From contig DDBH01000016.1 in assembly GCA_002333405.1 (NCBI GenBank), forward strand, positions 1 through 22,233: a stretch of DNA of 22,233 nucleotides, written 5' to 3'. Below are positions 5,477 to 14,004 of the stretch, piece after piece. The notes below the pieces were generated by a model. The model was not told where the DNA came from. It saw only the letters and a program-made list of their open reading frames with translations, and made no database searches. This stretch comes from Micrococcales bacterium UBA2037 (GTDB lineage Bacteria > Actinomycetota > Actinomycetes > Actinomycetales > Microbacteriaceae). The first letter of the stretch is position 1; every line of letters starts with the position of its first letter. The translations under genes and the position numbers were made by a program.

Positions 5477-5845
5477 ATGGAGATCAACGCGGAGTGTGAG
5501 CGTAAGGCTGGCGCCTGGCGCGTCCGAGTTCCGGAGTTGGGCAACCTACTTATTTCCACCAAGCGCTTGGATCTAGCCACCGAGCAAATCAAAGATCTTG
5601 TGCAAGAAAACAGCACTGTTGAGCGCTGCGACATTGTGGTCCGAATCAGCACCTCAATGCCTTCAGTGATGTGTGATTTGGAAGAAGCCCAGAGAAAAAT
5701 GAAGGATGCCCAGCGCCTACAAGAAGAGGCATCCAGAGAGATTCGCGCGGTTGTGGCAACCCTTCGAGAACAAGGTTTGAGCATGAGAGACATCGGCGTG
5801 CTTCTGAGAATTTCCCCCCAGCGAGTAGCGCAACTCACCGATTAG
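5477..5845 (+). CDS. HicB-like protein with C-terminal helix-turn-helix
   Basis: 122 aa. Residues 1-60 resemble the HicB partial RNase-H fold (alternating strands with Trp-Arg-Val-Arg-Val-Pro-Glu-Leu). Residues about 65-95 form a charged, probably coiled helix. Residues about 100-120 (GLSMRDIGVLLRISPQRVAQ) are a helix-turn-helix. HicB antitoxins bind a small HicA toxin and repress their own operon, but no HicA-sized gene with a double-stranded-RNA-binding fold is next to it. It is therefore an orphan antitoxin-like regulator or a stand-alone DNA-binding protein. Confidence 0.7.
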   Translation: MEINAECERKAGAWRVRVPELGNLLISTKRLDLATEQIKDLVQENSTVERCDIVVRISTSMPSVMCDLEEAQRKMKDAQRLQEEASREIRAVVATLREQGLSMRDIGVLLRISPQRVAQLTD

Positions 5846-5849
5846 CGTT

Positions 5850-5855
5850 TAGCCT
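5850..5855 (+). promoter_or_regulatory. -10 box, leaderless crotonase gene
   Basis: TAGCCT, 7 nt from the ATG at 5863 and just after the stop codon of the HicB-like gene. Confidence 0.5.
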
Positions 5856-5862
5856 GTGTGCC

Positions 5863-6642
5863 ATGTCAACGACGACCAGAGTTACAACAGAAATCAGAGA
5901 CCACATTTTGTTGATCGGCCTGAATAGGCCGGACAAACTAAATGCCGCAGACGAACAGATGCTGCACGAGCTATCACTTGCCTATGGCCAACTAGACACC
6001 GACCCCAATCTTCGAGTCGGTGTGGTTTTCGCCTACGGCGACCACTTCACCGCTGGGCTAGACCTAAATGACGTCGGACCAAAGCTTGCCGCAGGCAAGC
6101 TGCAGATGGTTCCGGAAGGTGGCCTTGACCCATGGGGTATGAGCACCAAGCAGGTGTCAAAGCCAGTTGTCATGGCAACCAAGGGGACCTGCTTCACGCT
6201 CGGGGTTGAACTGGCTCTTGCCAGCGACGTTGTGATTGCAGCCAGCGACAGCAGGTTTGCCCAGCTCGAGGTTGCCCGGGGCATCATGCCCTTTGGCGGG
6301 GGAACTATTCGTTTTCCTGAAGTGGCCGGCCACGCAAACGCAATGCGCTATCTGCTGACCGGAGACAGCTTTGGTGCCGATGATGCGCTGCGGATGAACA
6401 TGGTTACCCAGGTTTGTGAGCCGGGTCACGAAATCGAGATTGCGGTGACGATCGCCAACACCATTGCTGCCCAAGCACCGCTGGCGGTTCAGGCCACCCT
6501 TGCTTCGGCGCGAGCCAACGACAAGTTGGAAGAAAAGGCAAAGGTGTTTCAGCGCCTTGGCGCCCTGATGCAGACCAAAGACGTAGCCCGGGGCATGGAA
6601 GCCTTTGTCACCAAGCAGCCAGCCAAATTCGAGGGCAACTAG
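5863..6642 (+). CDS. Enoyl-CoA hydratase/isomerase (crotonase) family
   Basis: 259 aa, a single crotonase domain. Asn-Arg-Pro-Asp-Lys-Leu-Asn-Ala (about 20-27) is the N-terminal signature, His-Phe-Thr-Ala-Gly-Leu-Asp-Leu forms the first oxyanion-hole segment, and Gly-Thr-Cys-Phe-Thr-Leu-Gly-Val-Glu-Leu the second. Gln-Leu-Glu-Val-Ala-Arg-Gly-Ile supplies a Glu at the position of the first hydratase glutamate. The second catalytic glutamate is less clear, so hydratase or isomerase chemistry on another acyl-CoA is possible. It has its own promoter but precedes the fad operon, which suggests an auxiliary role in acyl-CoA breakdown. Confidence 0.85.
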   Translation: MSTTTRVTTEIRDHILLIGLNRPDKLNAADEQMLHELSLAYGQLDTDPNLRVGVVFAYGDHFTAGLDLNDVGPKLAAGKLQMVPEGGLDPWGMSTKQVSKPVVMATKGTCFTLGVELALASDVVIAASDSRFAQLEVARGIMPFGGGTIRFPEVAGHANAMRYLLTGDSFGADDALRMNMVTQVCEPGHEIEIAVTIANTIAAQAPLAVQATLASARANDKLEEKAKVFQRLGALMQTKDVARGMEAFVTKQPAKFEGN

Positions 6643-6664
6643 TACTTGTTCATTACCTCTGAAT

Positions 6665-6704
6665 TGGGTGTTAGGTTTTTGTAGGTAACCTCTAAATACA
6701 CCCA
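6665..6704. promoter_or_regulatory. Inverted repeat between crotonase and fad operon
   Basis: TGGGTGT (6665-6671) and ACACCCA (6698-6704) are perfect arms. Inside them TTAG-GTT faces AACCTCTAA, and AGGT-A-ACCT (6683-6691) forms a small dyad. No T run follows, so it fits a regulator's operator or a transcript hairpin better than an intrinsic terminator. Confidence 0.4.
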
Positions 6705-6753
6705 GTGTCGTAAAGGCCTGTTTGTGCGCGACCACGAACTTTGTCCACACCCC

Positions 6754-6782
6754 TTGGAATGCCCAAATATCTGGCGAATACT
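6754..6782 (+). promoter_or_regulatory. Candidate promoter of the fad operon
   Basis: TTGGAA (6754-6759), 17-bp spacer, AATACT (6777-6782). Transcription would start about 10 nt before the ATG, just ahead of an AGGTGAG ribosome binding site, so the leader would be very short. Confidence 0.4.
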
Positions 6783-6799
6783 AGGGCACGAGGTGAGAA

Positions 6800-8764
6800 A
6801 TGAATATCAATAAAGACATTCAATTAGACGTCGAGGCAACCGGGGAAAGAATTCTTGGCAGGTGGGCCGATATCCGTCGCAGCACCCGAAGGGTGATCGA
6901 AGAAAAGCAGCTGTTCAAGCAAGAGGGCCTCTCCATGGAGAAGCACCGAGAGCTGGTTCTCAAGCAACTAAAGACCCTGGTTGACAGTGGCGCAACCAAG
7001 TACGGCTTCCAGACTGAGCTTGGTGGCCAGATGACCCCCGGTGGGGCGCTGTCGAGCTTCGAGGAGCTGGTGTTCGCGGATCCGTCTCTGCAAATCAAGC
7101 AGGGGGTGCAATACGGCTTGTTTAGCTCAGCAATTCTGTATCTGGGAACCGAGCACCACTACAAGGCTTTTTTGCCAGGTGCCGTGAACTTCGAGGTTCC
7201 CGGTGCCTTCGCCATGACCGAAACCGGTCATGGCTCTGACGTGGCATCGATTGGCACAACCGCCACTTACGATCCAGCGACAGAAGAATTCATCATTCAC
7301 ACACCCGATCGCCACAGCTACAAGGATTACCTTGGAAATGCTGCGTTGCACGGTCACGCAGCGGTGGTATTCGCCCAGCTTTATACCGGAGGCGAAAAGC
7401 ACGGCGTGCACGCTTTTTATGTCCCGATTCGTAAAAAGGGCAAATTGCTGCCCGGTGTCGGCAGCGAAGACGATGGCCTGAAGGGTGGCCTAAACGGAAT
7501 CGACAACGGGCGGCTGTTCTTCAATCAGGTGCGCGTTCCAAGAACCAACCTGTTGAACCGATATGCGGACGTGACCCCGGAGGGAACCTACACCTCAGTG
7601 ATTGAGAGCCCGGGTCGAAGGTTCTTCACTCAGCTTGGTGCACTAGTCCAAGGACGGGTCTCGCTAACCGGCGCAGTGGTTAACTCTCAGAAGTTGGCCC
7701 TGGACATTGCTGTTCGCTACGGCCTAGAGCGCAAGCAATTCGCCGGCGCTGATGGCAAGGAGCAGACTTTGCTCGACTATGGTCGCCACCAGCGCAGACT
7801 CCTGCCGCTGTTGGCCAGGACCTATGCCCAGATCTTCACCCACCAGGAGCTACTAGAGCAGTTCCACCTGGTTTTCACCGGCGAAAATGACACCGACGAG
7901 GCCCGCCAGGACCTTGAGACGGTTGCGGCAGCATCAAAGGCGCTCAGCACCTGGTATGCCCTCGACACAATTCAAGAGTGCCGCGAGGCATGTGGCGGTC
8001 AAGGCTTCATGGCCGAGCACCGTCTAACCGGCCTTCGCGCAGACATGGATGTCTATGTCACCTTTGAGGGTGATAACAACGTGATGCTGCAGTTGGTTGC
8101 AAAGCGACTGCTGACCGACTACGCCAAGGCATTCAAGTCTCCGGACTTTGGAACTCTTGCAAACTATGTTGCTGGCCAGGTTGGAGAAGCAACCATCAAC
8201 CGGGGTGGTCTTCGAGGCCTTGCCCAAAAGATGGTGGACTTCGGTTCAACTGCCCGCTCCGTTGGCTTCGTGAAAGAAGAAGAACACCAGCACCAGCTGT
8301 TGACTGATCGCGTTCACACCATGATTGCGAAGCTGGCCAACAACCTGAAGCACTCGGGACCTAAAGACCCAGCCAAGGAAGCAGAGCTTTTCAACCGCTA
8401 CCAAAATGACTTGATCTTGGCAGCCAAGGCTCACGGTGAATTGATTCTTTGGGAGGCCTTCACCTCTGCACTCAAAACCATCAAGGACGATGACTCGAGG
8501 CAGATCCTCACCTGGCTCAGGGACCTCTATGGCTTCTCGGTGCTTGAGGAAAACTTGGCCTGGTATCTCATAAACGGCAGGCTCTCTAGCTCCAGGGCTG
8601 AGGCCATCACCGAATATATCGACACCCGCCTGTTGCCAAGGCTAAGACCTCATGCCGAAAGCTTGGTCGATGCATTCTTGCTCACCCCGGGCCTAGTCCG
8701 CTCAACCCTTGCCCAAGACGAAAAAGCGCGTCAGGAAAGCCGAACAGAGTTGGTTAGGAAATGA
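6800..8764 (+). CDS. Acyl-CoA oxidase/dehydrogenase, ACOX-like
   Basis: 654 aa, the length of acyl-CoA oxidases and far longer than a typical ~390-aa acyl-CoA dehydrogenase. The flavin/substrate segment Phe-Ala-Met-Thr-Glu-Thr-Gly-His-Gly-Ser-Asp is characteristic, Gly-Gly-Gln-Gly-Phe-Met is in the C-terminal alpha domain, and Phe-Glu-Gly-Asp-Asn carries Glu423 at the position of the oxidase catalytic base. The enzyme makes trans-2-enoyl-CoA from acyl-CoA with FAD; an oxidase would pass electrons to O2 and release H2O2, a dehydrogenase to ETF. AGGTGAG lies 5 nt before the ATG. Its stop overlaps the thiolase start (ATGA), so it is the first gene of the operon. Confidence 0.88.
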   Translation: MNINKDIQLDVEATGERILGRWADIRRSTRRVIEEKQLFKQEGLSMEKHRELVLKQLKTLVDSGATKYGFQTELGGQMTPGGALSSFEELVFADPSLQIKQGVQYGLFSSAILYLGTEHHYKAFLPGAVNFEVPGAFAMTETGHGSDVASIGTTATYDPATEEFIIHTPDRHSYKDYLGNAALHGHAAVVFAQLYTGGEKHGVHAFYVPIRKKGKLLPGVGSEDDGLKGGLNGIDNGRLFFNQVRVPRTNLLNRYADVTPEGTYTSVIESPGRRFFTQLGALVQGRVSLTGAVVNSQKLALDIAVRYGLERKQFAGADGKEQTLLDYGRHQRRLLPLLARTYAQIFTHQELLEQFHLVFTGENDTDEARQDLETVAAASKALSTWYALDTIQECREACGGQGFMAEHRLTGLRADMDVYVTFEGDNNVMLQLVAKRLLTDYAKAFKSPDFGTLANYVAGQVGEATINRGGLRGLAQKMVDFGSTARSVGFVKEEEHQHQLLTDRVHTMIAKLANNLKHSGPKDPAKEAELFNRYQNDLILAAKAHGELILWEAFTSALKTIKDDDSRQILTWLRDLYGFSVLEENLAWYLINGRLSSSRAEAITEYIDTRLLPRLRPHAESLVDAFLLTPGLVRSTLAQDEKARQESRTELVRK

Positions 8765-9954
8765 TGGAACAGCAAAACGTTTATTTCGTAGACGGAGTTA
8801 GAACTCCATTTGGTAAGGCTGGAGAGAAGGGCGTCTACTGGAACACCCGAGCCGATGACCTGGTGGTCAAGGCGATGATTGGTTTGCTTGACCGCCACCC
8901 AGATCTAGACCGTGCCGCGATTGACGATGTTGCAGTGGCTGCAACCACTCAGACCGGCGATCAGGGCCTGACAATTGGTCGCACCTCTGCGATTTTGGCT
9001 GGTCTGCCGCAAAGTGTTCCCGGCTACGCCATCGACCGGATGTGTGCCGGTGCAATGACGGCCGTGACCACCACCGCATCAGCCATTGGCATTGGTGCCT
9101 ACGACATCGCGCTGGCAGGTGGTGTTGAACACATGGGCCGCCACCCGATGGGCTTTGACGCAGATCCAAACCCAAGGTTTCTGTCAGAGAAGCTGGTGAA
9201 CCCAGAGGCCTTGAACATGGGCAACACCGCCGAAAAGATTCACGACCGCTATCCGCAGCTAACCAAGGAGCGCGCCGATGCATTCGCGGTTGGTTCGCAG
9301 CAGAAGGCGGCCAAGGCCTACCAAGACAACAAGATTCAGCCGGACCTGGTTCCAGTTTCCGCAGGAAGCGAATCGGGTTGGAGTTTGGTCACCAAGGACG
9401 AGCTAATGCGCTCGGAATCAACCCTCGAGGGCATGAAAGACCTAAAGACGCCATTTCGACCTCACGGCAAGGTAACTGCGGGAAACGCGTCGCCACTAAC
9501 CGACGGCGCAACCGTGTCACTGCTTGCAGGTGAAAGGGCCCTGAAGAAGCACGGCCTGAAGCCAAAGATGAAACTGGTTTCATTTGCCTTTGCTGGTGTT
9601 GAGCCGGAGATCATGGGCATTGGCCCAATTCCGGCCACCGAAAAGGCCCTTGAAAAGGCCGGACTGACAATTGATGACATTGGCCTTTTTGAAATCAACG
9701 AGGCTTTTGCAGTTCAGGTTTTGTCATTCCTAGATCACTTTGGCATCGCCGATGACGATGCCAGGGTCAATAAGTACGGCGGAGCAATTGCCTTTGGCCA
9801 CCCACTTGCTTCAAGTGGAGTAAGGCTTATGACTCAATTGGCAAAGCAGTTTGAGGAAGACAACTCCGTCCGCTACGGACTCACCACCATGTGTATTGGC
9901 CTGGGCATGGGCGGAACAGTTATTTGGGAGAACATGAACTGGAAGGGCAACTAA
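8761..9954 (+). CDS. fadA: Acetyl-CoA acyltransferase (thiolase, FadA-type)
   Basis: 397 aa. The thiolase triad is present: acylated Cys95 in Asp-Arg-Met-Cys-Ala-Gly-Ala, His347 in Phe-Gly-His-Pro-Leu, and Cys378 in Met-Cys-Ile-Gly-Leu-Gly. It cleaves 3-ketoacyl-CoA with CoA to acetyl-CoA and a shortened acyl-CoA. The ATG at 8761 overlaps the stop of the preceding gene; an immediately following ATG at 8764 has better spacing from the AGGA site and may be the one used. Expected partner of the downstream FadB protein. Confidence 0.92.
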   Translation: MMEQQNVYFVDGVRTPFGKAGEKGVYWNTRADDLVVKAMIGLLDRHPDLDRAAIDDVAVAATTQTGDQGLTIGRTSAILAGLPQSVPGYAIDRMCAGAMTAVTTTASAIGIGAYDIALAGGVEHMGRHPMGFDADPNPRFLSEKLVNPEALNMGNTAEKIHDRYPQLTKERADAFAVGSQQKAAKAYQDNKIQPDLVPVSAGSESGWSLVTKDELMRSESTLEGMKDLKTPFRPHGKVTAGNASPLTDGATVSLLAGERALKKHGLKPKMKLVSFAFAGVEPEIMGIGPIPATEKALEKAGLTIDDIGLFEINEAFAVQVLSFLDHFGIADDDARVNKYGGAIAFGHPLASSGVRLMTQLAKQFEEDNSVRYGLTTMCIGLGMGGTVIWENMNWKGN

Positions 9955-12074
9955 TGGAGCGCTTTCAGCCACTACTAACCGACGACACAGAGGTAATTAC
10001 CAACTCCTACGTCTCGGATGTCACCCTTGGCTCCGGCAAGACCCTCGCGTTGATAACTCTCGACAACGGCAAGGACCACACCCGTCCAAACACTCTTGGA
10101 CCTCAAACCCTGTTGCAGTTTGCCGCAACCCTGGACGAACTAAAGCAGCGAGCTACCAACAAGGAAATCCACGCGGTTGCCGTGACCGGAAAGCCTTACT
10201 ACCTGGCAGCTGGTGCGGACCTTTCAAAGGTGCAGCAGATCAAGGCCCGTCAGGTTGGCAGGCTAATTGCCGAACTTGGCCACTATGCGCTGGAGAAACT
10301 TGACGACCTAGGAGTTCCAAGCTTTGTGTTTATCAACGGCTTGGCTCTCGGCGGCGGCCTAGAGGTTGCCCTCAACGCAAATTACCGAACCGTCAATTCA
10401 GCAGCACCGGCAATTGCATTGCCGGAGGTGTTTCTTGGTCTGATTCCTGGCTGGGGCGGCGCCTATTTGCTCCCGAACCTAATCGGAATTCGAAATGCCC
10501 TGAAGGTCATTATTGAAAACCCACTCAAGCAAAACAGAATGCTGAAGCCGCAAGAGGTGCTAGAGCTTGGTATTGCGGACGTCATGTTTGATTCGCCTAG
10601 GTTCCTTGAGGAATCTCTTGCCTGGGCAGATCAGGTGCTAAACGGCAAGAAGATAAAGCGCAAGAACGAGCCTGGCAAAGTTGAAAAAGCGACCGTTTGG
10701 TCTCCTGCCGTTGCGATTGCAAGAAAGACTGTCCAGCAGAAGCTTGGTTCGGTGCCGCTGTCACCCTATGCAGCACTTGACTTGATTGATGCTGCAAAAT
10801 CTGGTTCCAAAGCTGACGCATTCAAGCGCGAGGACCAGGCTATTGAGGACCTAATTGCCTCGGATCAGTTCCGGGCATCGATCTACTCATTCAACTTGGT
10901 GCAGAAGCATGCCAAAAACCCATCCGGAGCGCCGGACAAGAAGCTGGCAGTGCCAGTGACCAAAGTCGGGGTTTTAGGCGCTGGCCTAATGGCCTCCCAG
11001 TTCGCACTGCTGTTTTTGCGGAGGCTTGAAGTTCCAGTTGTGATTACCGATGTCTCGCAGGAGCGAATCGACAAGGGCATTTCCTACATAATCAACGAAC
11101 TAGACAAGTTGGTTGAAAAAGGCAGGCTCTCCACCGACGACCGCAATCGCTATGCCGGAAACATCTCGGGATCTCTTGACTACGCCGCCTTCAGCGATTG
11201 CGACTGGGTGATTGAAGCTGTATTCGAAGAACTGAAGATCAAGCAGGATGTTTTCGCGGAGCTGGAAAAGCATGTGAGCGAAAACTGCATCCTGGCAACA
11301 AACACCTCTTCGCTGTCGGTTGAGCAAATCGCATCAAAGCTCCAAAAGCCAGAACGCGTTGTTGGTTTCCACTTCTTCAACCCGGTGGCAGTAATGCCGC
11401 TGGTTGAGGTGGTCAGGGCGCCGAAATCTTCTGATGAGGCGGTTGCAACGGCGATGAATGTTGCCAAGAACCTAAAGAAAACAGCGGTGATCACCGCTGA
11501 TGCCGCAGGCTTTGTTGTCAATCGCCTGCTTGGCTACCTGCTTGGGGAGGCGATGCGAGCTGTTGATGAGGGCGCAAGCTTTGAGCAGGTGGCTGATGCT
11601 ATTGCTCCGCTTGGGCTTCCCATGAATCCGTTTGACCTGCTGGAGCTGGTTGGCCTAAAGGTTGGAGCACATGTGCTTGATTCAATGCACGCCTTCAACA
11701 GCGACCGCTTTTACGCCAGTGAAAACCTTCACAAGTTGGCCGAATACGGCAAGCTCACTGAGCGCGATGCCAAGGGCAACATCAAGGGCTATGACAAGAA
11801 GGCGATCGAGATTGTTGGCAACGCTTCCGGTAAGGGCAGATCAGCAGCCGAAATCTTTGATGCGGTGAATGTTGGCCTTGCCAAAGAGGTTCACCTGATG
11901 CTTCAAGAGGGTGTCGTGGCAACAGCCCAGGACATTGACCTCAGCATGATCATGGGTGCGGCTTGGCCATTCCACCTAGGCGGGATCACCCCTTACCTAG
12001 ACAGAAGCGGCGCTTCCAAGCAGGCGTTTGGCGGCAGCTTTCATGATCCGATGATTATCGGGGTCAGAGACTAG
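9954..12074 (+). CDS. fadB: FadB: enoyl-CoA hydratase / 3-hydroxyacyl-CoA dehydrogenase fusion
   Basis: 706 aa from the ATG at 9954, which overlaps the thiolase TAA by one base and has GGAAGG 8 nt upstream; an upstream in-frame start would lie inside the thiolase gene and is unlikely. The N-terminal crotonase half has both hydratase glutamates (Gly-Gly-Gly-Leu-Glu and Leu-Pro-Glu). The NAD-binding Rossmann motif Gly-Ala-Gly-Leu-Met-Ala lies near residue 340, and the dehydrogenase catalytic His is in Val-Gly-Phe-His-Phe-Phe-Asn-Pro, with Glu in Leu-Val-Glu-Val-Val. It carries out the second and third steps of beta-oxidation and would form the trifunctional complex with the thiolase. Confidence 0.93.
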   Translation: MERFQPLLTDDTEVITNSYVSDVTLGSGKTLALITLDNGKDHTRPNTLGPQTLLQFAATLDELKQRATNKEIHAVAVTGKPYYLAAGADLSKVQQIKARQVGRLIAELGHYALEKLDDLGVPSFVFINGLALGGGLEVALNANYRTVNSAAPAIALPEVFLGLIPGWGGAYLLPNLIGIRNALKVIIENPLKQNRMLKPQEVLELGIADVMFDSPRFLEESLAWADQVLNGKKIKRKNEPGKVEKATVWSPAVAIARKTVQQKLGSVPLSPYAALDLIDAAKSGSKADAFKREDQAIEDLIASDQFRASIYSFNLVQKHAKNPSGAPDKKLAVPVTKVGVLGAGLMASQFALLFLRRLEVPVVITDVSQERIDKGISYIINELDKLVEKGRLSTDDRNRYAGNISGSLDYAAFSDCDWVIEAVFEELKIKQDVFAELEKHVSENCILATNTSSLSVEQIASKLQKPERVVGFHFFNPVAVMPLVEVVRAPKSSDEAVATAMNVAKNLKKTAVITADAAGFVVNRLLGYLLGEAMRAVDEGASFEQVADAIAPLGLPMNPFDLLELVGLKVGAHVLDSMHAFNSDRFYASENLHKLAEYGKLTERDAKGNIKGYDKKAIEIVGNASGKGRSAAEIFDAVNVGLAKEVHLMLQEGVVATAQDIDLSMIMGAAWPFHLGGITPYLDRSGASKQAFGGSFHDPMIIGVRD

Positions 12075-12077
12075 GGT

Positions 12078-12102
12078 CCTGGCTCTAGACCCAAGAACCA
12101 GG
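12078..12102. terminator. Weak hairpin between convergent genes
   Basis: CCTGGCTCT pairs with AGAACCAGG with one C-A mismatch around a 7-nt loop. There is no T run on either side, so if it terminates transcription it needs help from Rho or from the collision of the two convergent transcripts. Confidence 0.35.
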
Positions 12103-12113
12103 TGCTGCGGCTA

Positions 12114-13133
12114 CTAAAAAGGCTTAGCGCCGATTTGGGTAGTGATCTCGTGAGCGATGGCAATGCCCTCAACAGTTTCAGCATGGGTGTGAACCTCAGA
12201 CTCAATTCGACCCTTTGACAGGTATTTCGCGAACCAGGTTGCCTGGTAGCTCAGGCCCTCATGTCCTGCAATGCCTGACTCATCGACCCAGGTGCTTTGC
12301 TCCGGGTAGAAGTCCTTGGTCTTCACTGAGATGCTTGATGGCACAAAGAACGGCTCACCGAAGGTGACGATCGCATTCTCGAACGAACAGCTGGCTGAGA
12401 TCGGAAGTGATGCGATTCCCGACATTGTCAGCGATGCCCTCGCACCGGACTCATAGGTGAGGATCGTGTAGCTTTCTTCGTCCATGCCATCTGGCCTAAC
12501 AAGACCAGTTGCGGTGATTGATTTTGCTGTTCCAAGGATCTGTTGCGCCATGGCGATTGGGTAGATGCCCATGTCATAGACAATTCCACCACCACCTGGC
12601 TTCCAGAGCCGCTCAATGGCGCGATTATCGGCACAGAAGCTGGCAGTTAGCAGCTCAGGGGTGCCAAGCTCCCCAGATGCCAACAGTTGTCGAAGAATAG
12701 TCGACTGGGGCAAATACCTTGTCCACATTGCCTCCATGGCAAGCACTTTGTGTCGGGCTGCAGCGGCAAAGATCTGCTCCGCCTGCTCCGGTAGATAGGT
12801 GATTGGTTTTTCAACCAGAATGCTCTTGCCGGCCTCAATTGCCAGCATTGCGTGCTCGAAGTGATCGCCCTGATGGCTGGCAATGTAAATGGCATCCAAC
12901 TCATCATCGGCAACTAGTTCTGCGTAGTTTGCGTGGACCCTAGGGATGTTGAACTTACTTGCAAACTCATCGCCTCTGCCGGCTGTCCTGGAAGCAACAG
13001 CTGCAAAGCGCTGCGAGGTGTGCTTTTGGGTTGCGCCGACGAAGGTTTCAGCAATTCCACCAGGCCCGATAATGCCCCAGTTCAGAGCTGGAACGGACTG
13101 CGGGTCAATGATGATCGGGTCAGGAAGTTTCAT
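12114..13133 (-). CDS. Gfo/Idh/MocA-family NAD(P)-dependent oxidoreductase
   Basis: 339 aa. The N-terminal Rossmann domain has Gly-Pro-Gly-Gly-Ile-Ala (23-28), and the family hallmark Glu-Lys-Pro is at 108-110 with the active-site lysine. The C-terminal domain contains Pro-Gly-Gly-Gly-Gly-Ile-Val-Tyr-Asp-Met-Gly-Ile-Tyr, typical of the trans-dihydrodiol/sugar dehydrogenase branch. It oxidises or reduces a sugar or dihydrodiol; the substrate is not evident. A TAAACT box 7 nt before the ATG suggests its own leaderless transcript, although the SDR and iclR genes lie upstream in the same direction. Confidence 0.88.
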   Translation of the reverse strand: MKLPDPIIIDPQSVPALNWGIIGPGGIAETFVGATQKHTSQRFAAVASRTAGRGDEFASKFNIPRVHANYAELVADDELDAIYIASHQGDHFEHAMLAIEAGKSILVEKPITYLPEQAEQIFAAAARHKVLAMEAMWTRYLPQSTILRQLLASGELGTPELLTASFCADNRAIERLWKPGGGGIVYDMGIYPIAMAQQILGTAKSITATGLVRPDGMDEESYTILTYESGARASLTMSGIASLPISASCSFENAIVTFGEPFFVPSSISVKTKDFYPEQSTWVDESGIAGHEGLSYQATWFAKYLSKGRIESEVHTHAETVEGIAIAHEITTQIGAKPF

Positions 13134-13140
13134 GCTCTGT

Positions 13141-13146
13141 AGTTTA
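13141..13146 (-). promoter_or_regulatory. -10 box, leaderless Gfo/Idh/MocA gene
   Basis: Minus-strand TAAACT, 7 nt from the ATG at 13133. Confidence 0.45.
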
Positions 13147-13174
13147 TGGCTAGATGCGAATAACCAGCTGGCAA

Positions 13175-13990
13175 CTAGTGCCTGGCAAGCCAGAGCACAA
13201 AGGCATCCATTACCCGCCTAGGCAGCAGGTAAAAAGCAAGCTTTAGTGCCACCACATCCCAACTTCCTGGGTAGTGGGCACGGGGGTGTTTAGCTGTTGC
13301 AGCTCTGAGCATCTTCTTGATCACTTTGTCGGGACCCGGGGAGATGCGATAGAGACCACCAAGCCATTTGTCCAGGCCGCGCATGACGCCGTCGTATTCG
13401 GCGAACTCCCTAGATGACTCAAGCTTTCCAAAGGCCACCGAACCAAAGCCGGTCTTTGAAGTTCCCGGCTCTACGGTTGAAACGAAGATGCCTAAACCAC
13501 GCACTTCTTGGCGCAGCGCGTTGGTCATTGCTCTAACGGCGTGCTTGGTTGCGGCATACCAACCTAGACCGGCCAAGGAGACATGGGCTACAACCGAGGT
13601 GGTAGCAATGATCCTGCCGGATCCCTGTTTCCGCATCTGCGGCAAAACCGCTTTGATGCAGCGTTCAACGCCAAAGACGTTGACGTCAAAGATTTTTCGA
13701 ACATCCTCTGAGCTGGTTTCCTCGATTGAGGTGAAGCTGCCATAGCCTGCATTTGCAACCATCAGGTCGATCTGGCCCTGCTCCTTGATTACCTTCGCAA
13801 TGCCAGCCGCAACCTGCTTATCACTGGTCACATCCATCTTTAGGGCAATGGCGCCGGCGCTCGCGGCTTCATGCAGGCCATCTCGCGAGATATCGGCTCC
13901 ATAAACCACCCAGCCCAGGTGGAGTAATTTCTTGGTTAGGCCAAGCCCAAATCCGGAACCTGCTCCGGTGATAATGGCGACGTTGCTCAT
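13175..13990 (-). CDS. Short-chain dehydrogenase/reductase (SDR)
   Basis: 271 aa, classical SDR. The cofactor motif Thr-Gly-Ala-Gly-Ser-Gly-Phe-Gly is at 8-15, Asn-Ala-Gly at 80-82, the catalytic Ser near 132, and Tyr145-x-x-x-Lys149. The C-terminal ~40 residues are hydrophobic and basic, as in SDRs that act on lipids, retinoids or steroids at the membrane. It starts 14 nt after the iclR stop codon and is probably co-transcribed with iclR. A TAGAGT box lies 8 nt before its ATG and could give a separate transcript. Confidence 0.9.
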   Translation of the reverse strand: MSNVAIITGAGSGFGLGLTKKLLHLGWVVYGADISRDGLHEAASAGAIALKMDVTSDKQVAAGIAKVIKEQGQIDLMVANAGYGSFTSIEETSSEDVRKIFDVNVFGVERCIKAVLPQMRKQGSGRIIATTSVVAHVSLAGLGWYAATKHAVRAMTNALRQEVRGLGIFVSTVEPGTSKTGFGSVAFGKLESSREFAEYDGVMRGLDKWLGGLYRISPGPDKVIKKMLRAATAKHPRAHYPGSWDVVALKLAFYLLPRRVMDAFVLWLARH

Positions 13991-14004
13991 AGAGAAAAAC
14001 TCTA

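Noticed and set aside
8867..9283. 138-aa minus-strand open frame inside the thiolase gene
   Set aside because: Rich in Arg, Ser and His as expected of an antisense shadow frame; no promoter or ribosome binding site, and the plus-strand thiolase is beyond doubt.
9891..9953. Upstream in-frame start for FadB
   Set aside because: It would extend FadB 21 residues into the thiolase gene, with no similarity to FadB N-termini. The ATG at 9954 has a GGAAGG site and the usual one-base overlap.
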